A stretch of 64,000 nt of DNA, taken from Sterolibacterium sp964521075 (GTDB lineage: Bacteria > Pseudomonadota > Gammaproteobacteria > Burkholderiales > Rhodocyclaceae). Below the pieces are notes generated by a model. That model was not told the DNA's origin and ran no database searches. It saw only the letters and a list, made by a program, of their open reading frames with translations. Below, piece by piece: positions 9,795 to 18,158 of this stretch. The stretch is from the NCBI GenBank assembly GCA_964521075.1, contig CAZFPI010000002.1, positions 5,622-69,621 on the forward strand, given 5' to 3'. Positions within the stretch are counted from its first letter, which is position 1; each line of letters opens with the position of its first letter. Made by a program: the position numbers and the translations under genes.

Positions 9795-10160
9795 TCAACC
9801 CATGGACGCCACCTTGGCCAGCAATTCAGCCGGATTGATGGGTTTGACGAGATAACCTTGCGCCCCCTGGCGCATACCCCAGATCTTGTCGGTTTCCTGA
9901 TCCTTGCTGGTACACATGATGATGGGGATATGACGGGTCGCCTCCTCGCGGGAGATGGTGCGCGTCGCCTGGTAGCCATTCATGCCGGGCATGACGACGT
10001 CCATCAGGATCAGATCGGGCAATTCCTGTTTGGCCAGGATGATGGCCTGCTCACCGCTATCAGCGGCCACGACACCGTAGCCATTGCGCGTGAGAAGATC
10101 CGTGAGCACCAAACGTTCAGTGGGCGAATCATCGACCACCATGATTTTCTTGACGGGCAT
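9795..10160 (-). CDS. pilH: PilH response regulator (stand-alone receiver)
   Basis: A 121-residue CheY-like receiver with no output domain. Acidic pair D10-D11 (MVVDDS), phospho-acceptor D54 in ILMDVVMPGMNGY, Thr/Ser at MCTSKD and Lys in LVKPINP (about K106) are all present. In P. aeruginosa PilH and PilG are the two targets of ChpA and act on opposite phases of twitching. AGGAAG precedes the ATG. The order in the operon, second after pilG, and the length support PilH. Confidence 0.93.
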   Translation of the reverse strand: MPVKKIMVVDDSPTERLVLTDLLTRNGYGVVAADSGEQAIILAKQELPDLILMDVVMPGMNGYQATRTISREEATRHIPIIMCTSKDQETDKIWGMRQGAQGYLVKPINPAELLAKVASMG

Positions 10161-10202
10161 TCTTTCTTCCTTGAATCCTGGCAGATCGGCTGCTGCCTGT
10201 AT

Positions 10203-10610
10203 TTACTGCGTACCCGCAGCGTGAGCATGGGCGGCGACGGTCTTGAGCAGGCCATCCTTGGTAAAGGGCTTGGTCAGATATTCTTCCGAACCCACCATGC
10301 GGCCACGCGCCCGGTCGAACAGGCCATCCTTGGAGGAGAGCATGATGACGGGCGTCGCGCTGAACATGGCGTTCTTCTTGATCAGCGAACAGGTCTGATA
10401 GCCATCGAGGCGCGGCATCATGATGTCGCAGAAAACGATATCCGGCTGATGGTCGGCGATCTTGGCCAGCGCATCGAAGCCATCTTCGGCCAGAAGCACC
10501 TGGCAACCGGCCTGCGTCAGAAAAATCTCGGCACTCTTGCGTATGGTGTTGGAATCGTCGATTACCATCACCTTGATACCCTTGAGATTGGTGGTTCCAG
10601 TCTCGCTCAC
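10203..10610 (-). CDS. pilG: PilG response regulator (stand-alone receiver)
   Basis: First gene of the pilus chemotaxis operon. The GTG at 10610, preceded by a GAGGGGG ribosome site, gives a 135-residue protein, the same length as P. aeruginosa PilG. A TTG 18 codons upstream is possible but adds a non-conserved tail. The receiver has MVIDDSNTIRKSAE, phospho-acceptor D62 in VFCDIMMPRLDGY, and LTKPFTKDGLL. PilG is reported to be the ChpA target linked to cAMP signalling and pilus extension. The promoter should lie in the gap upstream of 10610, next to an inserted repeat element. Confidence 0.92.
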   Translation of the reverse strand: MSETGTTNLKGIKVMVIDDSNTIRKSAEIFLTQAGCQVLLAEDGFDALAKIADHQPDIVFCDIMMPRLDGYQTCSLIKKNAMFSATPVIMLSSKDGLFDRARGRMVGSEEYLTKPFTKDGLLKTVAAHAHAAGTQ

Positions 10611-11106
10611 CCGCGCCCCCTCATCCAGCTGATTATTGCGATCCGTGCATTGTGTTTCGGCCAATTGTTCCGGGCAGTCCCGAAACGCAACCCAATATAG
10701 CAGTCTTCAGGATTCTAAGCACAATTGGATGACAGGATGACATTGTTGAATGACATTACCGGATGACATTTGAGCAGTAACAGGGCAATCGCATTTGAAA
10801 TTTTCCCACCCCGTAGGGGCGAATCATTATTCACCCCGAAGCCCTTCGCCCCTTTGCGCGATGCTCCGACGTGTGGCTTCATTTTCAACCCTGCCGGGAC
10901 TCGCCCAACCTCTACGGGTGGCTCCGCCCTGCGGGCTCCTGCCGGCGGGCGCAATCCATCATCGAAAATCAAATGCGATTGCCCTGTGAGCAGTAACGCC
11001 CCCCCCGGGGAAAGCCCGGCAGACTGCTAGAATGCCTGCCTTGCAATCTCTTGCCGCACCGAAGATCCGGCCACATCCGGCGTCCGAAGTTTTGCGGCGG
11101 AAAACC
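10611..11106. other. Gene-free gap between divergent pilG and thiD operons
   Basis: About 500 bases without a credible gene. It holds three loose repeats of a GGATGACA/AATGACA-like word at 10727-10769 and the MITE-like element at 10781-10986. Short open frames here encode only a repeat-derived peptide. A GC-rich hairpin (CCCCCGGGGAAAGCCCGG) lies near 11010-11028. No thiamine-pyrophosphate riboswitch sequence was seen before thiD. Confidence 0.7.
10771..10996. mobile_element. MITE-like element with 18-bp inverted ends and 10-bp target duplication
   Basis: A 206-base core (10781-10986) begins CAGGGCAATCGCATTTGA (10781-10798) and ends with its exact complement TCAAATGCGATTGCCCTG (10969-10986). 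The complementarity continues with a two-base slip into TTTTC/GAAAA. The bases just outside are identical: TGAGCAGTAA at 10771-10780 and again at 10987-10996, as expected for a target-site duplication. The core has no transposase; it contains palindromes such as CCCCGTAGGGGCG and GGCGGGCGCAAT. The same terminal sequence recurs at 58680-58695. The non-autonomous-transposon reading is inference from this structure. Confidence 0.78.
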
Positions 11107-11997
11107 ATGCCTGCGGACACCCCCGAGAAACGCCTTCCCATCGTCCTGACCTTTGCAGCCTCCGATCCCACGGGTGGCGCAGGAATGCAGGCCGACCTGC
11201 TAACGCTGGCCGCACTCGGCTGCCACCCCCTCAGCGTCATGACCGCCCTGACGGTTCAGGACACAGCCGGGGTCGATGCTGTCCTCCCGCTGGACGACGA
11301 ATGGATCATCGACCAGGCGCGAACCCTGCTCGAAGACATGCCCGTGGCTGCCTTCAAGCTGGGCATGCTGGGCAGCATCGAAAATGTGGCGGCAATTGCC
11401 AGCATCGTGGCCGATTATCCGGACATCCCCCTGATTTTCGACCCTGTTCTCGCCTCCGGTCGCGGCGATACGCTGGCCGACGAGGACATGATCTCCGCCA
11501 TGGTTCAGCTTCTCCTCCCGCAAACCACCCTCCTGACGCCCAACAGCCTCGAAGCACGCAGGCTGGTACAGGTCATGGCGGAAGACGACGAAGACAAATA
11601 CGACGAGGAAACAGACCCCCCCTCCCCCGCCCCCCCTGCGGGGCTTGCCTTCTACGCCCGCCACCTGACCGAAACCGGCTGCGAGAACGTACTCGTGACA
11701 GGAACCCACGAAAACACGGACAAGGTCATCAATACACTTTACGGTCGACAAGGCGTGATCCGCAGCGACCGCTGGGAACGTCTGCCCGGCAGCTACCACG
11801 GCTCGGGCTGCACACTGGCATCCGCCATCGCGGCCAATCTTGCCCACGGCATGGACATCATCGACGCCGTACAGGCTGGCCAGAAATACACCTGGCACAC
11901 CCTGGCCGCCGGTTTCCGGCCTGGCATGGGGCAATACCTGCCCGACCGCTTTTTCTGGGCACATGGCCACGAGAGTGAAGATGACACCGGAAACTGA
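11107..11997 (+). CDS. thiD: Hydroxymethylpyrimidine/phosphomethylpyrimidine kinase ThiD
   Basis: Ribokinase-fold enzyme phosphorylating HMP and HMP-P for thiamine synthesis, 296 residues. Visible: LTFAASDPTGGAGMQADLLT at the start, FDPVLASGRGD, LTPNSLEA, and the anion hole/catalytic loop YHGSGCTLASAIAA. Between LTPNSLEA and the sugar-kinase core there is an acidic then Pro-rich insert (EDDEDKYDEETDPPSPAPP) not typical of E. coli ThiD. The ATG at 11107 gives the family N-terminus; the upstream ATG at 11032 adds 25 unlikely residues. The gene overlaps thiE by 17 bases, so the two are surely co-transcribed. Confidence 0.94.
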   Translation: MPADTPEKRLPIVLTFAASDPTGGAGMQADLLTLAALGCHPLSVMTALTVQDTAGVDAVLPLDDEWIIDQARTLLEDMPVAAFKLGMLGSIENVAAIASIVADYPDIPLIFDPVLASGRGDTLADEDMISAMVQLLLPQTTLLTPNSLEARRLVQVMAEDDEDKYDEETDPPSPAPPAGLAFYARHLTETGCENVLVTGTHENTDKVINTLYGRQGVIRSDRWERLPGSYHGSGCTLASAIAANLAHGMDIIDAVQAGQKYTWHTLAAGFRPGMGQYLPDRFFWAHGHESEDDTGN

Positions 11998-12646
11998 GCC
12001 CGCCCCCCCGCTGCGCGGGCTCTACGCCATCACCCCTGAAGACACGATCCTGCCGCGCCTGTCCGCCCGGGTCGAAGCCGCCTTGCAAGGCGGCGTCCGC
12101 TGGGTGCAATACCGCAACAAAAATGCCCCGCCCCCCCTGCGCCGCGCGCAGGCCGCCGAAATGATGCGGCTATGCCACGCCCATGACGCGCGGCTCATCA
12201 TCAATGACGACCTGCCGCTGGCTCTCGAAATCTGCGCCGACGGCGTTCACCTTGGCCGGGACGACCACGATGGCGAAAACGACCTTCTGGCCGCCCGGGC
12301 CGCCCTGGGGCCGGGAAAAATACTTGGCGTCTCCTGCTACGCCGATCTCGCCCGCGCCGAAACCGCCGCGCGTGCCGGAGCCAGCTACCTGGCCTTTGGC
12401 AGCCTCTACCCGTCCAGAACCAAGCCAGGAGCACCCGCAGCACCGCTCACCCTGCTGGGCGAAGCCCGGCAATTCGGCCTGCCCATCGCCGCCATTGGCG
12501 GCATCACCCTGGACAATGCCGCGCAAACCCTCGCCGCCGGGGCCGACCTCCTCGCCGTCATCAGCGACATCTTCGATGCGGATGACGTGACCAGCCGCGC
12601 CCGCGCCTACACCCGACTTTTTGCCTCCCTGCCGAGAACATCATGA
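11981..12646 (+). CDS. thiE: Thiamine-phosphate synthase ThiE
   Basis: TIM-barrel enzyme joining HMP-PP and thiazole phosphate to thiamine monophosphate, 221 residues. Signatures: LYAITPE start, VQYRNKNA, LIINDDLPLALEICADGVHLGRDD split over two strands, LGVSCYADLARA, YLAFGSLYPSRTKP and the phosphate loop AIGGITLDNA. The start ATG lies inside the end of thiD and the stop overlaps the hemL start (ATGA), so thiD-thiE-hemL is one translationally coupled unit. Confidence 0.95.
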   Translation: MTPETEPAPPLRGLYAITPEDTILPRLSARVEAALQGGVRWVQYRNKNAPPPLRRAQAAEMMRLCHAHDARLIINDDLPLALEICADGVHLGRDDHDGENDLLAARAALGPGKILGVSCYADLARAETAARAGASYLAFGSLYPSRTKPGAPAAPLTLLGEARQFGLPIAAIGGITLDNAAQTLAAGADLLAVISDIFDADDVTSRARAYTRLFASLPRTS

Positions 12647-13920
12647 CCCGCAACGACACCCTGTTCGACCATGCCCAGAAAACCATTCCCGGCGGCGTCA
12701 ATTCGCCGGTCCGCGCCTTCCGCTCTGTCGGCGGCACACCGCGCTTCATCAGCAGCGGTGCCGGGGCTCGCGTCCGGGATGTCGATGGCCACGAATATCT
12801 GGATTACGTCGGCTCCTGGGGCCCGCTGATCGTCGGCCACGCCCATCCCGATGTCATTCGCGCCGTGCAGGCAGCGGCGGCCAAGGGCCTCTCCTTTGGC
12901 GCACCGACGGCAGGTGAAGTCGAACTGGCCGAAGAACTCATCCGGCTCGTCCCCAGCCTCGACATGGTTCGCCTCGTCTCCTCCGGAACGGAAGCCACCA
13001 TGAGTGCCATCCGCCTGGCCCGTGGCTACACCGGCCGCGATGCCATCATCAAGTTCGAAGGCTGCTACCACGGCCATTCCGACAGTCTCCTCGTCAAAGC
13101 CGGCAGCGGCATGCTCACCTTCGGCAACCCCTCCTCCAGCGGCGTACCGGCCGATCTCGCCCACCACACACTGGTGCTCGACTACAACGACCCGCAACAA
13201 CTCGCCGACGCCTTTGCCCGACATGGCGACAAAATAGCCTGCATCATCGTCGAACCCGTCGCCGGCAACATGAACCTCATACGACCGACCCCGGATTTTC
13301 TCAAAGCCCTGCGCGAGCTTTGCACCCGGCATGGCGCGCTCCTTGTTTTCGACGAAGTCATGACCGGATTCCGCGTCGCCCCGGGCAGCGCGCAAGGCCT
13401 GTTCGGCATCACGCCGGACATCTCCACCTTCGGCAAGGTCATCGGTGGCGGCATGCCGCTGGGTGCTTTTGGTGGCCGACGCGACATCATGGAAAAAATC
13501 GCCCCGCTCGGGCCCGTCTATCAAGCCGGAACCCTCTCGGGCAACCCCCTGTCCGTCGCTGCGGGCCTGGCCACACTGAAGCTGATTCAAGCCCCGGGCT
13601 TCTACGAAAGCCTCACCGAAAAGACAAAACGCCTGTGCGATGGCCTGACCGCCGCCGCGAAAGCCCATGGCATCGCCTTTTCGGCCCAATCTGTCGGCGG
13701 CATGTTCGGCCTCTATTTCAGCGCGGCCTGCCCCGGCAACTACGCCGAAGTCATGCGCTGCGACAAAGACGCCTTCAACCGCTTTTTCCACGCCATGCTG
13801 GATGCGGGCCACTATCTCGCTCCTTCGGCCTTTGAAGCTGGCTTCGTCTCGGCCGCCCATACGGATGCCGACATCGACAGCACCATTGCTGCGGCAAAAG
13901 AAATCTTCGCCCGGACTTGA
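12643..13920 (+). CDS. hemL: Glutamate-1-semialdehyde 2,1-aminomutase HemL
   Basis: PLP enzyme making 5-aminolevulinate in the C5 route to haem, 425 residues, the usual length. Recognised by FDHAQKTIPGGVNSPVRAF, SSGTEATMSAIRLARG, YHGHSDSLL, LVFDEVMTGFRVA and the PLP lysine K265 in STFGKVIGGGMPLGAFGG. thiE-hemL adjacency is common in beta- and gammaproteobacteria. The stop overlaps the TTG start of the next gene. Confidence 0.97.
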   Translation: MTRNDTLFDHAQKTIPGGVNSPVRAFRSVGGTPRFISSGAGARVRDVDGHEYLDYVGSWGPLIVGHAHPDVIRAVQAAAAKGLSFGAPTAGEVELAEELIRLVPSLDMVRLVSSGTEATMSAIRLARGYTGRDAIIKFEGCYHGHSDSLLVKAGSGMLTFGNPSSSGVPADLAHHTLVLDYNDPQQLADAFARHGDKIACIIVEPVAGNMNLIRPTPDFLKALRELCTRHGALLVFDEVMTGFRVAPGSAQGLFGITPDISTFGKVIGGGMPLGAFGGRRDIMEKIAPLGPVYQAGTLSGNPLSVAAGLATLKLIQAPGFYESLTEKTKRLCDGLTAAAKAHGIAFSAQSVGGMFGLYFSAACPGNYAEVMRCDKDAFNRFFHAMLDAGHYLAPSAFEAGFVSAAHTDADIDSTIAAAKEIFART

Positions 13921-14231
13921 AAACCCTCCTGCTGCACCGCGACGCGCCTCCCAAGCCCCCCCGGGGCGCGGCCTGCAACGGCTGCGGCGTCTGCTGCGCG
14001 GCGCGCCCCTGCCCGGTCAGCCTGCTCCTTTTCCGGCAAGACAAAAAAGGCGCACCCTGTGCCGCCTTGCAATGGCAAACGGACAAAATGCGTTATGTCT
14101 GCGGCCTGCTCACCGAGCCTTGCAGCCTTCTCCCCTGGCTGCCTGCCTGTCTGGGCCACCCGGCTGCGGCCTGCTTCCGCCGGAGCATCGCCGCAGACAC
14201 AGGCTGCGATTGCGACATCGAACTGGCGTAA
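13917..14231 (+). CDS. YkgJ-family cysteine-cluster protein
   Basis: A 104-residue protein with a Cys-rich N-terminal half: CNGCGVCCAARPCPV, later PCAAL and CGLL, and a final CDCDI. This fits the YkgJ/Fe-S-oxidoreductase-like (CxxCxxCC) family thought to bind zinc or an iron-sulfur centre; no function is established. The start is a TTG that shares bases with the hemL stop (TTGA), so translation would be coupled to hemL. No other start with a better site was seen. It closes the thiD-thiE-hemL operon. Confidence 0.75.
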   Translation: MKTLLLHRDAPPKPPRGAACNGCGVCCAARPCPVSLLLFRQDKKGAPCAALQWQTDKMRYVCGLLTEPCSLLPWLPACLGHPAAACFRRSIAADTGCDCDIELA

Positions 14232-14317
14232 GCCCAAACCACCCGGCCCTATAACATGCACGAATAATGCGGTTTATGTGCCATAATTCCGCCTTTCCAA
14301 CCCACCAAGGATCCATC

Positions 14318-14569
14318 ATGGCCTGCAATCACACCGACCCTTCCGCCATCTACCCCTTTGACGCGCGCGGTATTGCCAAGCGTTTCCGCCACGCCGCCAT
14401 CTTCGGCGCGCTCGATGCCCTGATGCCTGGCGAAACCATGCGTTTTTGCAACGACCACGACCCCATCCCCCTGCTCAACCAGCTCAACCAGCGTTACGGC
14501 GCACAGGTCGAAATCCTCTATCAGCAGCGCGTTCCCGGCGAAATCGTCATCGACTTCGTCAAGAAGTAA
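14318..14569 (+). CDS. DUF2249-domain protein
   Basis: An 83-residue protein with the DUF2249 pattern: a strand leading to FDARGIAKRFRHAAIF, LMPGETMRFCNDHDPIPLL, and GEIVIDFVKK at the end. AAGGA seven bases before the ATG at 14318 marks the start over an ATG 17 codons upstream. DUF2249 genes often sit near nitric oxide and denitrification genes; the product is small and soluble, possibly haem- or metal-binding through HDH-like residues, which is unproven. The next gene, a membrane protein, starts 24 bases downstream, suggesting a two-gene operon. Confidence 0.8.
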   Translation: MACNHTDPSAIYPFDARGIAKRFRHAAIFGALDALMPGETMRFCNDHDPIPLLNQLNQRYGAQVEILYQQRVPGEIVIDFVKK

Positions 14570-14593
14570 GCCCCGCCCGCAAGAATCCCGCTC

Positions 14594-15781
14594 ATGTCCC
14601 TCCTGCCGCTGCTCGCCATCAACGCGCTGTTCATGATGGCAGCAGCGGGAGGGCTGGCACTCACCACCGATGTGCCGCCCCAAGCCCTGGCCCACCTGGC
14701 ACTCGCGCTGGGTGCCCTGCCGCTGATCCTCGCGGCCATGGCCTATTTCGTGCCGGTTCTCACCCGCAGTAACGCCACGCTACCCCGCAGCCTGAGTCTG
14801 GCTCCCCTCACAGCCTGGCTGGGAGCCGCCGCCCTGATTGCCGGTTTCACGGGGGCCATGCCCTACATCGCGGCCAGCCATCTCGCCTTCCTTCTGGCCT
14901 CCGCCGCCACCCTTGCCCTGCTCCTCTGGGCCTTTGGCCGCCGACGGCGCACCGTGGGGCGAGCACACCCCGGGCTAAACTGGTATCTCGCCGCCCTGGC
15001 CTGTTTCACCCTCGCCCTGCTGGCTGTCCCCCTGATGTCCCTGTGGCCATCGCAACACCCCGCCCTGCGGCTTTTCCATCTTCATCTAAACCTCCTGGGC
15101 TTTGTTGGCCTGACGGCCATCGGCACACTACAAGTCCTGCTGCCGACCACACTCAGCCAGCCCGACCCCCGGGCCGCGCAACGCCTGACACAGGATCTGA
15201 AATACGCCATCGCCGGAGTGCTCCTGCTATCTGCCGCAGCGGCCTGGCTCCCCCCGCTCAGTCTCGCAGGCCTCATTCTTTACCTGATCGCGCCACTGCG
15301 AATGCTGTGGCACTGGCACGAGGATTACCGTCAGCGGCTCACCGGAGAAAACCGTGCGAACTGCATACACGGGGCAGCCATCTCCCTGATTCTGGCCGGC
15401 ACAGGGCTCATCGGTCTGCTGCTCCTCGGCCTGTCGCACAGCGGAACGATGCTGGCCGGGCTGAACGGTCGCGCCAGCATCGCTGCTTTCGTTCTCGCCT
15501 TTTTGCTGCCACTGGTCAGCGGTGCGGCCACGCAGCTGCTGCCCGTCTGGCTGCGTCCCGGCCCGCAGGGCGAGTGGCACAAGCGGATGCGCGCCAGCCT
15601 CGGTCGACAAGCCGGGCTGCGCGCCGGATTGATGGTGACAGGTGGCTGGGCTCTCGCGTTTGGCTCCCTGGCTGGCGCATGGCTTGGCGCGGCAGGCATG
15701 GCGATATTGATCGTCACCTTCCTGCGCGGCCTGTGCTTCACACGCCCCTGGCCTCGCCAGGGCAAGCTCAATTCACCGTGA
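14594..15781 (+). CDS. Polytopic membrane protein, NnrS-like / haem-copper-oxidase-I-like
   Basis: A 395-residue protein that is almost all membrane, about 11-12 hydrophobic helices. Histidines fall in or beside helices (HLALALGALPL, FHLHLNLLGFVGLTAIGT, WHWHEDY, CIHGAAIS), an arrangement seen in NnrS and in the non-catalytic relatives of cytochrome oxidase subunit I. NnrS proteins protect against nitrosative stress. Pairing with a DUF2249 gene and NirN elsewhere in the window fits a denitrifier, but I cannot prove the family by eye. Its 3' end overlaps the convergent lipoprotein gene by 14 bases. Confidence 0.7.
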   Translation: MSLLPLLAINALFMMAAAGGLALTTDVPPQALAHLALALGALPLILAAMAYFVPVLTRSNATLPRSLSLAPLTAWLGAAALIAGFTGAMPYIAASHLAFLLASAATLALLLWAFGRRRRTVGRAHPGLNWYLAALACFTLALLAVPLMSLWPSQHPALRLFHLHLNLLGFVGLTAIGTLQVLLPTTLSQPDPRAAQRLTQDLKYAIAGVLLLSAAAAWLPPLSLAGLILYLIAPLRMLWHWHEDYRQRLTGENRANCIHGAAISLILAGTGLIGLLLLGLSHSGTMLAGLNGRASIAAFVLAFLLPLVSGAATQLLPVWLRPGPQGEWHKRMRASLGRQAGLRAGLMVTGGWALAFGSLAGAWLGAAGMAILIVTFLRGLCFTRPWPRQGKLNSP

Positions 15782-17939
15782 CATTGACCGACGCCTGCCC
15801 CCCCAGCGGGGTCTTGGTCAGGATCTCCACAGGGCCGGACGGATAACTTCCCGTGCCCGTGCAGTTGGTTCCGCCATCCACCGTCATCGTCACCCAGCTT
15901 CCCCCCGCATGCGTCGTATCACCCACCGGTGAACCCGAGCCTATCGCCACCGTTGCAGCCGACGGCGTGGAAGCCGGTTCAGTGAAAGTCACGGTATTCG
16001 TGCCGATACTCACCTGCGTTCCCGAAGGCATCGGGTTATTGTTGCGGTCCATCAGCCAGAAGCCGAATGTCCGCGTGCAGGCACTACTCATGGCAAAACT
16101 GGTCTGGGACAATTTCGGATAAGAATCTGACAGCACGATAACCCGGCTGCGCCGTACATAGGCCTTGCCCCAGGCCCCGCCACAGGTATTTTCCCGGCTC
16201 AGTGCGTTGGCGTAATTCGCAGGCAGGGCCGCCGTGCCGCCATTGACGTTACGGGTCAAACAGGCCACCGGCGAAGAAACGGGCGCAAAGCTCAGATACT
16301 GTTCGCGCAAATCGGGCTGAACCGGACTCGAATCCCACTTTCCATTCTCGTTGGCATCTACAAAAGGATCGCCCAAGTCATAGAAAGTCTCACCGGCGTC
16401 GAATACATTATTGCCATTGGCATCCAGAAAACTCATCTCGCCCACGGCATAGGCCAGAACCGTGACGCGACCGTTCTGAACGAACAGAGGATTCCCGCTG
16501 CTGTCTGTGATCGCCGCCCCACTGGAATCCACGGCGGCCACAGCACCCTGTGATTGCGCGCTGGTGAGCTCACCTTGCGGCCGATACTGGGCACTGCGGA
16601 AAGAAACCGAACAGCGTCCCGAAGAAAGAGTGCACGAAGGACTGATCTGCCCACCTTCTGCAATGAAATTGATCGCCGTACCATCCGGGGCTGGATTGCC
16701 CATCCGGTCCGAAGCGGTCACCGTCAATGCCGTGCTCACGCCATCGTACAACCAGCCCTCGATATTGCCGGTTTCGAGGGCGAGTGAAAAGCCGTTTTGA
16801 GCCGGCAAGCCCGTTGAAACCGACAACTGGCTGGACTGACTGACGATCCCCGTCGTGCCGCCCAGGCTCGCCCGAACCGAAACCGGGGTCGGAATCGTTC
16901 CTGCACTGACCGTGGTCAACACCTCGCCCAGCGCATCGCTCGTCGCCGTACTGGGGAAAAGCGTGGCCCCGCCCGTCCCATTTGAAGGCAGCAGGCTGAA
17001 ATCGACGGACACGCCCTGACGCCCATTGCCATTCGTGTCAATCACACGGAACTTGACCGTCGCCGTCTGGGGCAGAAGAGAACCAGCACCCTGAATACCA
17101 ATCAGCGTTGGGGCAACGGAAACGAATTGCAGATTATTGGCGGCCGGCAAGGTGACCGCCAGCGTCCCGCTGGATGAAGCCCCGCTGGCTGTTGCCGTCA
17201 CGACATCCGTCCCGGATGCACAATTCTGGTCCCGGTAGGTCGTGGTCGCCACGCCATTCAGCACATTCACCGGAGAGTCGATTGTCGCCTTGCCGGAAGA
17301 GATGCAAGGAGAGGAAAAGCTGACGGAAACCTGCGGCCCTGCGGGTGCACCCTCAAGCTGCACCGGCACGCTGACCACCGTTGTCCCATAAGATGAAATC
17401 GAGGCCTGCCCGAAACTCAGCGTGCCCAACGTCACCCTTGAGGTATTGACATCCACCGCCACGGGCAAACTGGCATGGCTTTGTGTGCTGATCGTACCAT
17501 CTGCCGCCTTGCTGCTGATCTGGACCGTTGCCGTGATCGCTGTAGAACCCAGTGAGTCCGAGCCGACCGCATCCACCTGGATCGAAGCCACCCCCGTGCT
17601 ATCCGTGGCGACTTGAGCCGAAGCCGGGCTGAATCTTACAAAAGCGTCTTTTGCCACAAAGCTGACGAGCGTGTTTGCCAGCGGTGCTCCCCGCCCATCC
17701 TTGACCGTCGCCACCGCGTAAATAGGGGTTCCCGAATTGACCTTGCTGATCGCATTCGAACCACTTGCAGGCAATGCCGCGACCAAAACCAGCTGCACCG
17801 TTGGCGTCCCGGCCTGGCCCGTCCCGGAACCGGAAGAACCGGCTGTCTCCCCCGCGCCCCCCCCCAGACAAGCCGTCAACATCATGGCCAGCATCGCCAT
17901 CCACATCCAATTCGCCACCTTCCGCCATTGCATCATCAT
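15768..17939 (-). CDS. Large surface lipoprotein with repeated Ig-like (Big/invasin-type) domains
   Basis: A 723-residue exported lipoprotein: three leading Met, a hydrophobic h-region and lipobox LTAC (Cys about 24), then a Gly/Ser linker and several beta-sandwich modules with invasin/Big-type phrases (IYAVATVKDGRGAPLANTLVSF, VKFRVIDTNGNGRQGVSVDF, LTVTASDRMGNPAPDGTAINF). A segment DANGNNVFDAGE...DANENGKWD looks like calcium-binding loops. No catalytic motif is seen. Likely a cell-surface adhesin or structural protein. GGAG precedes the Met cluster, best placed for the second ATG (17936). Nine consecutive Gs/Cs lie just after the lipidated Cys. Next to the pilus-type operon, but on the opposite strand. 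Confidence 0.8.
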   Translation of the reverse strand: MMMQWRKVANWMWMAMLAMMLTACLGGGAGETAGSSGSGTGQAGTPTVQLVLVAALPASGSNAISKVNSGTPIYAVATVKDGRGAPLANTLVSFVAKDAFVRFSPASAQVATDSTGVASIQVDAVGSDSLGSTAITATVQISSKAADGTISTQSHASLPVAVDVNTSRVTLGTLSFGQASISSYGTTVVSVPVQLEGAPAGPQVSVSFSSPCISSGKATIDSPVNVLNGVATTTYRDQNCASGTDVVTATASGASSSGTLAVTLPAANNLQFVSVAPTLIGIQGAGSLLPQTATVKFRVIDTNGNGRQGVSVDFSLLPSNGTGGATLFPSTATSDALGEVLTTVSAGTIPTPVSVRASLGGTTGIVSQSSQLSVSTGLPAQNGFSLALETGNIEGWLYDGVSTALTVTASDRMGNPAPDGTAINFIAEGGQISPSCTLSSGRCSVSFRSAQYRPQGELTSAQSQGAVAAVDSSGAAITDSSGNPLFVQNGRVTVLAYAVGEMSFLDANGNNVFDAGETFYDLGDPFVDANENGKWDSSPVQPDLREQYLSFAPVSSPVACLTRNVNGGTAALPANYANALSRENTCGGAWGKAYVRRSRVIVLSDSYPKLSQTSFAMSSACTRTFGFWLMDRNNNPMPSGTQVSIGTNTVTFTEPASTPSAATVAIGSGSPVGDTTHAGGSWVTMTVDGGTNCTGTGSYPSGPVEILTKTPLGGQASVNVTVN
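17857..17865. repeat. C9 homopolymer just after the lipobox codons
   Basis: Nine consecutive C on the plus strand (Gly-Gly-Gly codons on the minus strand) directly after the lipidated Cys-Leu of the surface lipoprotein. A change of one base would frameshift nearly the whole protein. Similar 8-9 C runs occur near 19131 and in the TPR gene near 23232 and 23439. Confidence 0.6.
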
Positions 17940-18158
17940 CCACTCCAGAGAAGTACATTTGGGGATTATGGAGCCGGAATGAACGTCTGTAGATAAAAAA
18001 TCGAGGGGATTTCACCCTCTTGTCCTGACAGCCAGATTCAGAATTCGGGCTTCAATTCAAGGCATAATTCGCAAAATCATGACGAATGTCACACCCGGCC
18101 CTTTCCTCTCCTGCCCCACCCTTGCTTCCAGACAGACTTTCCTGACAGAGGCCCCTTG

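Noticed and set aside
10715..10972. 85-residue minus-strand frame in the pilG-thiD gap
   Set aside because: Lies mostly inside the MITE-like element and encodes a repeat-derived peptide; no ribosome site.
10990..11106. Possible TPP riboswitch before thiD
   Set aside because: The conserved CTGAGA and ACCTGA-type core sequences are absent.
18156..18158. TTG just before the first ATPase ATG as start
   Set aside because: The ATG at 18159 has the better AGAGG spacing; the TTG adds a single residue.
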